8,392 nt of DNA from Hyphomicrobiales bacterium (lineage in GTDB: Bacteria; Pseudomonadota; Alphaproteobacteria; Rhizobiales; Aestuariivirgaceae), in contig PLXI01000073.1 in NCBI GenBank assembly GCA_003151375.1, forward strand, positions 1 through 8,392. The letters run 5' to 3'. The notes under the pieces were generated by a model that was not told where the DNA came from, did no database searches, and worked only from the letters and a program-made list of their open reading frames with translations. Made by a program: the position numbers and the translations under genes. Shown here piece by piece: positions 1 to 6,401 of this stretch (position 1 is the first letter of the stretch; every line of letters starts with the position of its first letter).

Positions 1-284
1 GCCGGAAGATCAGCAAGATCCGGTCTATGGCCTTCACGTGTGTGGATGATGTGATAGCCTTTGGCGCGCATAGCCGTAAGAACCGACTCGATGGGTGCGA
101 TTGGAGCGCGCACCAACGACAAGTCATAGCCCATGTGATCGACATAGCCGCCCGGCCCACAGAAATCAGTCTGCATGTCGATGACAATCAGCGCCGTATT
201 GCTGGGCGTGAGATCGCCATTATAGGGCCAGGGATAAGGATCAGCGTCGATGTAATTTTGCACGATGTTGGGTCTCTCATTCAT
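1..284 (-). CDS. biuH: Isochorismatase-superfamily cysteine hydrolase, probable biuret amidohydrolase (N-terminal part, cut by window edge)
   Basis: The reverse strand from ATG at 284 reads without a stop to base 1, giving 94 codons of a protein that normally has about 230 residues. Early landmarks are DADPYPWPYNG (residues 14-24), then TALIVIDMQTDF, whose Asp (about residue 37) is the first member of the superfamily's Asp-Lys-Cys triad, then CGPGGYVDHMGYDLSL and HTREGHRPDLADLP. The catalytic Lys and Cys lie outside the window. From memory this is very close to rhizobial biuret amidohydrolase (BiuH), which converts biuret to allophanate and ammonia in cyanuric acid breakdown. Related triuret hydrolases, ureidoacrylate hydrolase RutB and uncharacterised cysteine hydrolases are alternatives. 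The start ATG overlaps the upstream permease stop as ATGA, so translation is probably coupled and the enzyme probably acts in the cytoplasm on the transporter's cargo. The family call is firm; the exact substrate is inference. Confidence 0.8.
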   Translation of the reverse strand, partial: MNERPNIVQNYIDADPYPWPYNGDLTPSNTALIVIDMQTDFCGPGGYVDHMGYDLSLVRAPIAPIESVLTAMRAKGYHIIHTREGHRPDLADLP

Positions 285-1204
285 TTGGTTATTGAAAGTT
301 CTCCAGGAGCGCCAGCCAATGAGCGGCCGGGCGATGAGGTTGCAATCATGATGGCAAGAGTGAGCACATAAGGTGTTGCATAAAATAAATAGTAGCCTTG
401 TGTGACGCCCACCGACTGTAAAGAAGGACCGAGCGCGCCTGCCCCGCCGAATAACAGTGCGGCGGCAAAACAGCCCAATGGATTCCAGCGGGCAAAAATG
501 ACCAGCGCCACCGCCATCAGGCCTTGGCCGGATGAAATGCGTTCATTCCAAGAGCCAGGATAATAGAGTGAAAGATAAGCCCCGCCGATTGCTGCAAAGG
601 CTCCGCCCACGCCAGTCGCTAACAGGCGCACAGAGTTGGGATTAATGCCCATGGCGCGGGCCGCATCCGAACTGTCACCCACCACACGGATTATTAGTCC
701 GGCTCTCGTGTTCTTGAAAGCCCACCACAACAAAACTGAGAGTGCTGCCCCAATAAGGAAAAGCACATTCACGTCCAGCGCCGCCTGTACCTGCGGAATT
801 GTTGACCAGAAGCCAAACGCAATGGCGGGCAAATGTGGTGCAGACGGTTTGATAAACGGCTTTCCAAAAAAGAACGCAAGCCCGGTGCCGAACAGCATCA
901 TTGCTATGCCGATGGCGATGTCATTGACCTTCGGAAATTTGCATATCCATCCGTGAAACAAGCCAAAGCAGATACCAGAAAGTGCTGCAGCTAATAGGCC
1001 AAGCCAAGTTGATCCGGTTTCAACCGCTACGCCGTAAGCCGTCATAGCGCCAAACACCAATGTACCCTCGAGGCCAAGATTGATGCGGCCTGACCGTTCA
1101 GTGATCGTCTCACCAAGACTGACAAAGATGAAGGGCGTGGACACCCGTATGGCGCCACCAAGGATAGCAAGCGGCACACCCCATAGACCAATCTCACCGG
1201 CCAT
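281..1204 (-). CDS. BMP-type ABC transporter, second permease subunit (YufQ/NupQ-like, COG1079)
   Basis: A 307-residue hydrophobic inner-membrane protein with roughly eight predicted membrane segments. It carries the family signature ITERSGRINLGLEGTLVFGA (residues 34-53) and a cytoplasmic GINPNSVR stretch (186-193), both typical of nucleoside-type permeases that work with BMP binding proteins. It would form the heterodimeric channel with the permease encoded just upstream. I chose ATG at 1204 because GAGGAG sits 6 nt before it and the residues after it match the family start. An in-frame GTG at 1222 would add six residues but lies inside the upstream gene and has no clear ribosome site. The start shares one base with the upstream stop (TGATG), and its own stop overlaps the hydrolase start (ATGA). 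The substrate cannot be read from a permease; purine nucleosides are the best-known cargo of the family, but the neighbouring hydrolase suggests a urea-like compound. Confidence 0.93.
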   Translation of the reverse strand: MAGEIGLWGVPLAILGGAIRVSTPFIFVSLGETITERSGRINLGLEGTLVFGAMTAYGVAVETGSTWLGLLAAALSGICFGLFHGWICKFPKVNDIAIGIAMMLFGTGLAFFFGKPFIKPSAPHLPAIAFGFWSTIPQVQAALDVNVLFLIGAALSVLLWWAFKNTRAGLIIRVVGDSSDAARAMGINPNSVRLLATGVGGAFAAIGGAYLSLYYPGSWNERISSGQGLMAVALVIFARWNPLGCFAAALLFGGAGALGPSLQSVGVTQGYYLFYATPYVLTLAIMIATSSPGRSLAGAPGELSITK

Positions 1205-2328
1205 CAAGCACTCCTCTTCCACAAGTCAGGATTGAAAATGACGAAGCGACCGTAGAATGTTTCGCTGAATAGGATGATGATGAAGAGCATGCCTTGCAGC
1301 ACGAGAATGGTTGCATCTGGCATATCCATGCGGCGCTGGATGAGGCCGCCTGCTGCATCAATGCCACCAAGAAAAATGGCTACCGGAATAATGGCAAGCG
1401 GGTTTTGCCGCGCCAAGAAGGCAACAAGGATTCCGGTATAGCCATAGCCAGCAGCAAGGGAAGCATTAGCGCTGCCTTGCACAGCAGCCACTTCGATCAT
1501 GCCCGCAAGCCCCGCAAAAGCCCCGCCAAGTGCGGTGAAACCAACAATGAGTGGACCCACCGCCAAGCCTTGGATTTGTGCTGCTCGTACATTGCCGCCG
1601 GCGATGCGTGCAGCAAAACCCCAACGAGTTTTTTCAATCAGCAACCATGAAATGATGCAGGCCACTATGCCGGCCACCAACCCCCAATGCACATCCATGC
1701 CCGGAATGTTGCCGATGCGGTACGCCTGTGCCAAAGGATGGGTGGATGGCTTGTTCAACGAAGCCGGATCACGCAGTACCCCTTCAACCAGTTGGTTCAT
1801 CAAGGCAATCGCGATATAAGCCATCAATAGGCTTGAGATGGTTTCATTGACTGCGCGGTAGTGGCGCAAGGCGCCCACAATGCCCATCCACAGCCCTCCG
1901 ATAATCATTCCTGCGATTGCCATCAATGGGATCACAATGAAAGCTGACGCACCATCCACCCACCAGCCCAGTGCAGCGGCAGCAACTCCGCCCAGCACAA
2001 TGGCACCTTCGCCACCGATGACAACAAGACCTAGCCGTGCTGGCAAGGCCACACAGAGTGCAGTGAGTAACAGTGGCGCAGCGCGCGAAAGAGAGTTCTG
2101 AACTGAGAACCAACTGCCAAATGCGCCGCGCCACATGATATCAAAAAAATCGAGAGGCGATTTGCCAACCAACATAATGAACACACTGAACAGCACCATC
2201 CCCACCAGCAAGGCTGCCAGAGGTATTGCCACCGCCTCCGACCGCCGCGCCAAGCCTTCAAGGTTGGACGTGGCAATCGGCAGCGACGATACGGCGGGGA
2301 TTTGTGGTGTGCCCACTGTTTCGCTCAC
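1204..2328 (-). CDS. BMP-type ABC transporter, first permease subunit (YufP/NupP-like, COG4603)
   Basis: A 374-residue inner-membrane protein, somewhat larger than its partner, with about 30 polar N-terminal residues followed by around nine to ten hydrophobic segments (the first near 35-55, the last near 338-357). Family landmarks are LPARLGLVVIGGEGAIVLGG (95-114), the loop VNETISSLLMAYIA (160-173), which is the usual contact region for the ATPase, and GxxVRAAQIQGL (245-254). Translation starts at GTG 2328, only 8 nt after the stop of the binding-protein gene; an AAGAG lies just upstream as a modest ribosome site. The stop TGA overlaps the ATG of the second permease by one base. Gene order and coupling make it part of one uptake complex with the adjacent BMP protein and second permease. 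Function as a permease is well supported by family features; cargo is not known. Confidence 0.92.
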   Translation of the reverse strand: MSETVGTPQIPAVSSLPIATSNLEGLARRSEAVAIPLAALLVGMVLFSVFIMLVGKSPLDFFDIMWRGAFGSWFSVQNSLSRAAPLLLTALCVALPARLGLVVIGGEGAIVLGGVAAAALGWWVDGASAFIVIPLMAIAGMIIGGLWMGIVGALRHYRAVNETISSLLMAYIAIALMNQLVEGVLRDPASLNKPSTHPLAQAYRIGNIPGMDVHWGLVAGIVACIISWLLIEKTRWGFAARIAGGNVRAAQIQGLAVGPLIVGFTALGGAFAGLAGMIEVAAVQGSANASLAAGYGYTGILVAFLARQNPLAIIPVAIFLGGIDAAGGLIQRRMDMPDATILVLQGMLFIIILFSETFYGRFVIFNPDLWKRSA

Positions 2329-2336
2329 AGCTCTTG

Positions 2337-3458
2337 TTATGACGTTGACCCGATAACGCCATCAACCAGATAGTCCATGCTCTCAAGCTCAATGGCGGTT
2401 TCTGGATAGGCTTTGCCTGCAGCGACCACTTCTTTGCCTTTGTTATCTTTCAGCGGCCCTTTGATGACAGAGAAGCCGCCTTTCATCATTTCGGCCAGCG
2501 TGGCTTCAAATTGCTTACGGCCTTCTGCATTAACGCCTGGGCCTAAGGGGCTCATTTTTACGAAGCCTTCGGCCAAGCCACCACGGGTGAAATTAGGCAG
2601 CGGCTCACCTTTTTGCAGCTTGTCGATAAACATCTTATAAACAGTACCCCAAGCCCATTCTGCACCCGTCAGATATTTGTCAGGTGCCAGAGGACTTTGA
2701 TTGGCGTGATAGCCACAAATAAATGCGCCGCGCCCGGCCGCTGTTTGGACGACAACCTTGGGGCTATCAACATGGCAGGTGATGACATCGGCACCTTGAT
2801 CAATCAGCGCATTGGTGGCCTCAGCCTCTTTCACGGCGAGCGACCATTCACCCGTGAAGATCACTTGGACGGTAATGGTTGGATCAACAGCGCGCGCACC
2901 TAACAGGAATGAGTTGATGTTGAGCAATACTTGAGGGATGGGCTTGGCCGCAACGAAACCAAGTTTCTTGCTTTTGGTTGCATGGCCAGCTGCAATGCCG
3001 TTGAGATATTGGCCCATGCCGATATAGCCAAAATATGAACCAGCATTCATCGGATTCTTGTCTTTGTTCCACAGGCCGCCGCAGTGGCGGAATTGCACCT
3101 TTGGATATTTGGCGGCCATCGCCAGCATGTGTGGATCAAAATAGCCAAATGACGTTGGGAATATCAGAGAAGCGCCATCAAGGTTGATCATGCTCTCCAT
3201 GGTCTTCTGAACATCGACGGTTTCGGGAACATTTTCTTCCTCAACCACCTTGATGCCTGCAATATCTTTGAGTGCTGCGGCACCTTCGGCATGGGACTGG
3301 TTGTAACCATAGTCATCCTTGGGGCCGACATAGATGAAGCCTACAGTGGCGCTTGTTGCGGCTTGGACTGAGCCCGAATAAGGCAGAAATCCAAGGGCGG
3401 CTCCTGCAGCCGAAGTCTGTAAAAGTTTGCGGCGGGAAATCAGTAATTTGGTGGTCAT
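2337..3458 (-). CDS. BMP-family ABC transporter substrate-binding protein with Tat-type signal
   Basis: A 373-residue periplasmic ligand-binding protein of the Bmp family (PF02608), first gene of the minus-strand operon. The N-terminus has SRRKLLQ (8-14) followed by a hydrophobic stretch and a likely cut after VQA (31-33), which reads as a twin-arginine export signal; there is no lipobox Cys, so it should be soluble. The mature protein opens with the typical TVGFIYVGPKDDYGYNQSHAEG region (38-59), then IFPTSFGYFDPHML (99-112), KLGFVAAKPIPQ (165-176) and GADVITCHVDSP (222-233). ATG at 3458 is preceded by AAGGAG at 7 nt, a strong site. Well-studied BMP proteins bind purine nucleosides or other flat heterocycles. 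The downstream biuret-hydrolase-like gene suggests biuret, cyanuric acid or a related nitrogen compound here, which is inference. The gene is divergent from a GntR regulator. Confidence 0.93.
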   Translation of the reverse strand: MTTKLLISRRKLLQTSAAGAALGFLPYSGSVQAATSATVGFIYVGPKDDYGYNQSHAEGAAALKDIAGIKVVEEENVPETVDVQKTMESMINLDGASLIFPTSFGYFDPHMLAMAAKYPKVQFRHCGGLWNKDKNPMNAGSYFGYIGMGQYLNGIAAGHATKSKKLGFVAAKPIPQVLLNINSFLLGARAVDPTITVQVIFTGEWSLAVKEAEATNALIDQGADVITCHVDSPKVVVQTAAGRGAFICGYHANQSPLAPDKYLTGAEWAWGTVYKMFIDKLQKGEPLPNFTRGGLAEGFVKMSPLGPGVNAEGRKQFEATLAEMMKGGFSVIKGPLKDNKGKEVVAAGKAYPETAIELESMDYLVDGVIGSTS

Positions 3459-3570
3459 AGATTGCTCCTTTTTGCTGGGTTTAAGATCTCGTTAACAAAG
3501 TGTATGCAATCGTCATGCCATCTAAAATATATAAGTAATTCAATGATTACATCTTGGTCTCATTCAAATA

Positions 3571-3598
3571 TTGCCCATAAAAAACGCACTAATATAAA
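3571..3598 (+). promoter_or_regulatory. Candidate promoter of the GntR regulator
   Basis: TTGCCC at 3571-3576 (four of six matches to TTGACA) and TATAAA at 3593-3598 (five of six to TATAAT) are separated by 16 nt. Transcription would begin near 3605, just inside the large palindrome that follows, leaving a leader of about 105 nt before the TTG start at 3713. A perfect TTGACA at 3623-3628 has no acceptable -10 downstream. The call is by eye and alphaproteobacterial promoters are loose, so confidence is modest. I could not place a convincing minus-strand promoter for the transport operon. Confidence 0.4.
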
Positions 3599-3599
3599 T

Positions 3600-3652
3600 T
3601 GTTTGCCTATGTTTTAGCCACATTGACATGAGGGCTAAATTACAGGCAAACA
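3600..3652. promoter_or_regulatory. 53-bp interrupted palindrome, candidate GntR/FCD operator or leader hairpin
   Basis: Two nested inverted repeats share one centre at 3626. The outer arms are TGTTTGCCT (3600-3608) and AGGCAAACA (3644-3652), a perfect 9-bp match. The inner arms are TTTAGCC (3613-3619) and GGCTAAA (3633-3639), a perfect 7-bp match. They are separated by a mostly unpaired 4-nt spacer on each side and a 13-nt middle that contains TTGACA. It lies in the divergent gap between the transport operon and the regulator, overlapping the predicted start of regulator transcription. No T-run follows, so it is not an intrinsic terminator. It could be a double operator bound by the adjacent GntR dimer, or a hairpin in the regulator's leader RNA. 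The symmetry is certain; the function is inference. Confidence 0.6.
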
Positions 3653-3712
3653 GGCGATGTGCTGTAAATGCTGAGGAGAAATGCAAGTCTTGTTTGGCCA
3701 TAGGGAGGACGT

Positions 3713-4384
3713 TTGAGAGCGAAAAAGAACTTGATCCGCGATGGAACAACGGTTGATGTGATGGTGCGCGCAATCGCTGACCGCATCGTTGTTGGTGACT
3801 TAAAACCCGGAGGCAAACTCGACGAGGCGACTTTGGCGGAGCGCTTTGCCGTTTCGCGCACGCCCATTCGCGAAGCGCTGGCGCAATTGGCTGCGATGGG
3901 GCTGGTGGATAGAAGACCCAATCGGGGGGCAATCGTTACGGCCGTCTCCCAAGCACAGCTTGCGTCGATGTTTGAAAGCATGGCCGAACTCGAAGGTATC
4001 TGCGCACGGTTTTCGGCGCTGCGCATGACGAGCCACGAGAGGGCAGCGCTTGAGAGTGGCCATCAAGCCTCTTCTCGTCTTGTTCATTTGGGCAAGGAAG
4101 AAGAATATGAAGCCTATAACACCGAATTTCACTCATGCCTTTATCGTGGTGCACACAATACCCATGTATTCGAGTTGGTCACTCTGACGCGCAGCCGCTT
4201 GGCACCTTTCCGTAGAGCTCAATTTCGCTTGTCCGGACGTCTTGCAAAATCTTGGGATGAGCATGACGCCATCGTCACGGCTATCATGCGCGGTGACGGC
4301 AATGCCGCAGGCGAAGCCGCGCGTGTGCATGTGAACAAAGTAAGCAATGCAAGTTTAGTTTTTGTGTCGGGCAGTTCGGACTAA
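3713..4384 (+). CDS. GntR-family transcriptional regulator, FadR/FCD subfamily
   Basis: A 223-residue DNA-binding regulator. Residues 12-78 form the winged helix, with the hallmark LDEATLAERFAVSRTPIREAL (36-56) as helix-turn-helix and RRPNRGAIV (67-75) as the wing. The C-terminal half is an FCD ligand domain of helices; N136, H140, H184 and H206 fall where this subfamily places its Asp/Asn-His-His-His metal-binding residues. Translation starts at TTG 3713, after GGGAGG with a 4-nt gap; an in-frame stop at 3701-3703 rules out an earlier start, and the next Met is at residue 17, inside the first helix. The gene is divergent from the transport operon and separated from it by a 254-nt gap holding a large palindrome, so it most likely controls that operon and perhaps itself. 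FCD regulators usually bind small carboxylates or related metabolites. Its stop overlaps that of the convergent GST gene. Confidence 0.94.
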   Translation: MRAKKNLIRDGTTVDVMVRAIADRIVVGDLKPGGKLDEATLAERFAVSRTPIREALAQLAAMGLVDRRPNRGAIVTAVSQAQLASMFESMAELEGICARFSALRMTSHERAALESGHQASSRLVHLGKEEEYEAYNTEFHSCLYRGAHNTHVFELVTLTRSRLAPFRRAQFRLSGRLAKSWDEHDAIVTAIMRGDGNAAGEAARVHVNKVSNASLVFVSGSSD

Positions 4385-5034
4385 AACTCAACTTCCAATT
4401 CGACCATTTCTTCAGGCTCAGCCATGGCACCAGCAGTCCATTCTTGCATCAAAGGCCAGTTAAGAATTCTGTCGCGATAAGCTGCCAACTTGGGCTCAAG
4501 CTTAATCGAGTAGGTCTGAAATCTGGTGCACACTGGCGCATACATTGCATCGGCAACACTTAGCTCGCCGAATAAATATGGCCCGCCATAAGCATCCAGA
4601 CATTCATTCCAAATGGCCTTGATGCGCTCAACGTCAGGCTTTGCACCGGTAAAAATTTGGTACGCCTCATGCCTGGCTTTGAGATTCATCGGGAGCGCTG
4701 ATCGCAAGTTGTGAAAACCTGAATGCATCTCACCCGAAACCGCCCGACAATGGGCGCGTTTTGCAATATCAGCTGGAAGCAAATGCGCATCAGGTGCAAT
4801 TTCAGCCAGATATTCTGCAATTGCCCAGGTATCCCAAACAGTGACGGTATTATGCGTCAGCCGCGGCACAAGAACCGATGGCGACAGAAGCAGGAGTTCT
4901 TGACGCATACTTGGGTCGTCTATGTCTATGCGCACCTCATCAAATTCCAGTCCAGCCATTCGGCATAAAAGCCAACCGCGCAAAGACCACGAGGAATAAT
5001 TTTTAGATGAGATTGTCAGTTTCGCTTTGGCCAC
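4381..5034 (-). CDS. Glutathione S-transferase family protein
   Basis: A 217-residue cytosolic protein of standard GST length. The N-terminal thioredoxin-like domain (about 1-80) includes SSKNYSSWSLRGWLL (9-23), where the serines at 14-15 would be the glutathione-activating position; VLVPRL with the conserved cis-proline P57; and DTWAIAEYLAE (68-78), the glutathione gamma-glutamyl binding motif. The helical C-terminal domain contains LSVADAMYAPV (158-168), matching the N-capping box and hydrophobic staple. The NYSSWSLR pattern belongs to a common proteobacterial GST subgroup without a defined substrate. The start is GTG 5034 with GGAGA 6 nt upstream; a nearby ATG is out of frame. The stop TAG (4383-4381) overlaps the stop TAA (4382-4384) of the convergent regulator. 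Probable roles are conjugation or isomerisation of electrophiles. No link to the uptake operon is evident. Confidence 0.9.
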   Translation of the reverse strand: MAKAKLTISSKNYSSWSLRGWLLCRMAGLEFDEVRIDIDDPSMRQELLLLSPSVLVPRLTHNTVTVWDTWAIAEYLAEIAPDAHLLPADIAKRAHCRAVSGEMHSGFHNLRSALPMNLKARHEAYQIFTGAKPDVERIKAIWNECLDAYGGPYLFGELSVADAMYAPVCTRFQTYSIKLEPKLAAYRDRILNWPLMQEWTAGAMAEPEEMVELEVEF

Positions 5035-5147
5035 GCTGTGTCTCCATAGGGGTCAAATTTAGGCTACTCCAGTTTTATCTCGCATTGCAATAAAATATGT
5101 AATAGGCTTTCGCGATGCAGCAAATTGTGAGCTCAGGTGACCGGTTA

Positions 5148-6362
5148 ATGCTCTATGAAAACTATCAAATTCAGGATGATTTGATATCGCCGTGGAGGGC
5201 GATGGCGAAGAGTTTTCAATCATCATTGTCGGGAATGAATTGGGGCTTGGCCGAAAGTTGGAAGGCAAAACTCTCGGCTGGAATGGAATTGTTTTCACGT
5301 TTTGAAATCACCCACACGCGCCCCGAGTTTGGCATCAACAGCGTAACAGTTGGCAACCGCGAAGTGACGGTCACAACCGAAACTGTATTAGACTTGCCCT
5401 TCGGAAAACTTCTGCGCTTTGCCAAAGACATTGACACAAGACAGCCGCGTGTGTTGGTTTTGGCCCCGCTTTCGGGCCACTTTGCAACACTGCTCACGGG
5501 CACAATTAAAACTTTGCTGCGCGACCATGAGGTCTTTGTCACAGATTGGGCCAACGCCCGCGACGTGCCGCTTGAGCATGGCAAGTTTGGCATGGATGAT
5601 TATGTCACTTACATTATCCGCTTTCTAGAAGAGATTGGGCCTAAGGCTCATCTTGTGGCGGTATGCCAACCTTGTGTGCAGGCCTTGGCCGCAGTGGCTG
5701 TTATGTCAGAAGATCATCATCCGGCAACGCCGCTTTCAATGACACTGATGGCCGGCCCCATCGATCCACGACAAAGCCCCACTGCTGTAAATAAATTTGC
5801 GTTGGAAAAACCAATCGAATGGTTTCAGGGCATGTTGATTTCGCAGGTGCCCGAACGTTTCGCAGGCGCTGGCCGGCGTGTCTATCCGGGATTTGTGCAA
5901 CTTAATGCTTTCATCGCAATGAATATGCAAAGGCACCAAGCCGCACACCGCAGGCTTTATGATCACCTCGCAGCAGGTGAAATTGTAGAGGCCAACAAAA
6001 TAAAGCATTTCTATGATGAATATTTTGCAGTGCTCGATCTAACGGAAGAATTCTTTTTAGAAACGGTCGAGCGCATTTTCCAGAAAGCAGAATTAGCCAC
6101 AGGCAATCTGACCTATCTGGGCCGCAAAATTGATCCGCGCTCAATCCGCAAAACCGGACTTCTTACAGTGGAAGGCGGACGTGATGATATTTGCGCACTT
6201 GGCCAAACTGCCGCTGCACATGATTTGTGTGGATCATTGCGTCCACACCTCAGACGCCATCATCTTCAGGCTAATGTCGGCCACTATGGTGTTTTCAGCG
6301 GCAAGCGTTGGGATAAAGAAATTTATCCGGTGTTGCGCAATTTCATTTTATCAGTTGAATAG
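5148..6362 (+). CDS. phaZ: Intracellular polyhydroxyalkanoate (PHB) depolymerase
   Basis: A 404-residue alpha/beta-hydrolase of the cysteine-type intracellular depolymerase family (COG4553), which degrades stored polyhydroxybutyrate granules to 3-hydroxybutyrate oligomers or monomers in the cytoplasm. The lipase-like box is AVCQPCVQA (171-179); C173 is the expected nucleophile, matching C183 of the Ralstonia enzyme. The acid is D346 or D347 in EGGRDDICALGQT, and the base is H379 in VGHYGVFSGKRW; spacing agrees with the known triad. FVTDWANARDVPLEHGKF (130-147) is another family block. I chose ATG 5148 because AGGTGA sits 7 nt upstream and MLYENYQIQDDL matches the family N-terminus; an in-frame ATG at 5115 would add 11 residues with a weaker site. 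It is divergent from the GST gene, with 113 nt between, and convergent with the LacI gene. No other PHB gene is in view. Confidence 0.95.
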   Translation: MLYENYQIQDDLISPWRAMAKSFQSSLSGMNWGLAESWKAKLSAGMELFSRFEITHTRPEFGINSVTVGNREVTVTTETVLDLPFGKLLRFAKDIDTRQPRVLVLAPLSGHFATLLTGTIKTLLRDHEVFVTDWANARDVPLEHGKFGMDDYVTYIIRFLEEIGPKAHLVAVCQPCVQALAAVAVMSEDHHPATPLSMTLMAGPIDPRQSPTAVNKFALEKPIEWFQGMLISQVPERFAGAGRRVYPGFVQLNAFIAMNMQRHQAAHRRLYDHLAAGEIVEANKIKHFYDEYFAVLDLTEEFFLETVERIFQKAELATGNLTYLGRKIDPRSIRKTGLLTVEGGRDDICALGQTAAAHDLCGSLRPHLRRHHLQANVGHYGVFSGKRWDKEIYPVLRNFILSVE

Positions 6363-6401
6363 ACAAGAGGCTGAACTCCACGGCCGAATTATAACAGGTA
6401 A

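Noticed and set aside
27..371. Plus-strand open frame of 114 codons
   Set aside because: It lies antisense to the hydrolase N-terminus and the permease end, has no family resemblance and no ribosome site; the minus-strand proteins there are clear.
1294..2356. Several open frames on both strands inside the first permease gene
   Set aside because: They are frame shadows of a clear membrane-protein gene; their translations are low-complexity or Cys/Trp/Arg-rich and match nothing recognisable.
3501..3508. TGTATGCA near the operon start as a FadR-type operator
   Set aside because: It resembles a TGTATACA-like site at seven of eight positions but lacks full symmetry and is short enough to occur by chance.
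3623..3651. Perfect TTGACA at the centre of the palindrome as a plus-strand promoter
   Set aside because: At 16-18 nt spacing the downstream hexamers are GC-mixed (for example GCAAAC) and do not resemble a -10 box.
3564..4026. Minus-strand open frames of 122 and 128 codons across the GntR start
   Set aside because: They run antisense to a clear GntR winged-helix coding sequence and extend over its palindrome; no ribosome site or recognisable domain.
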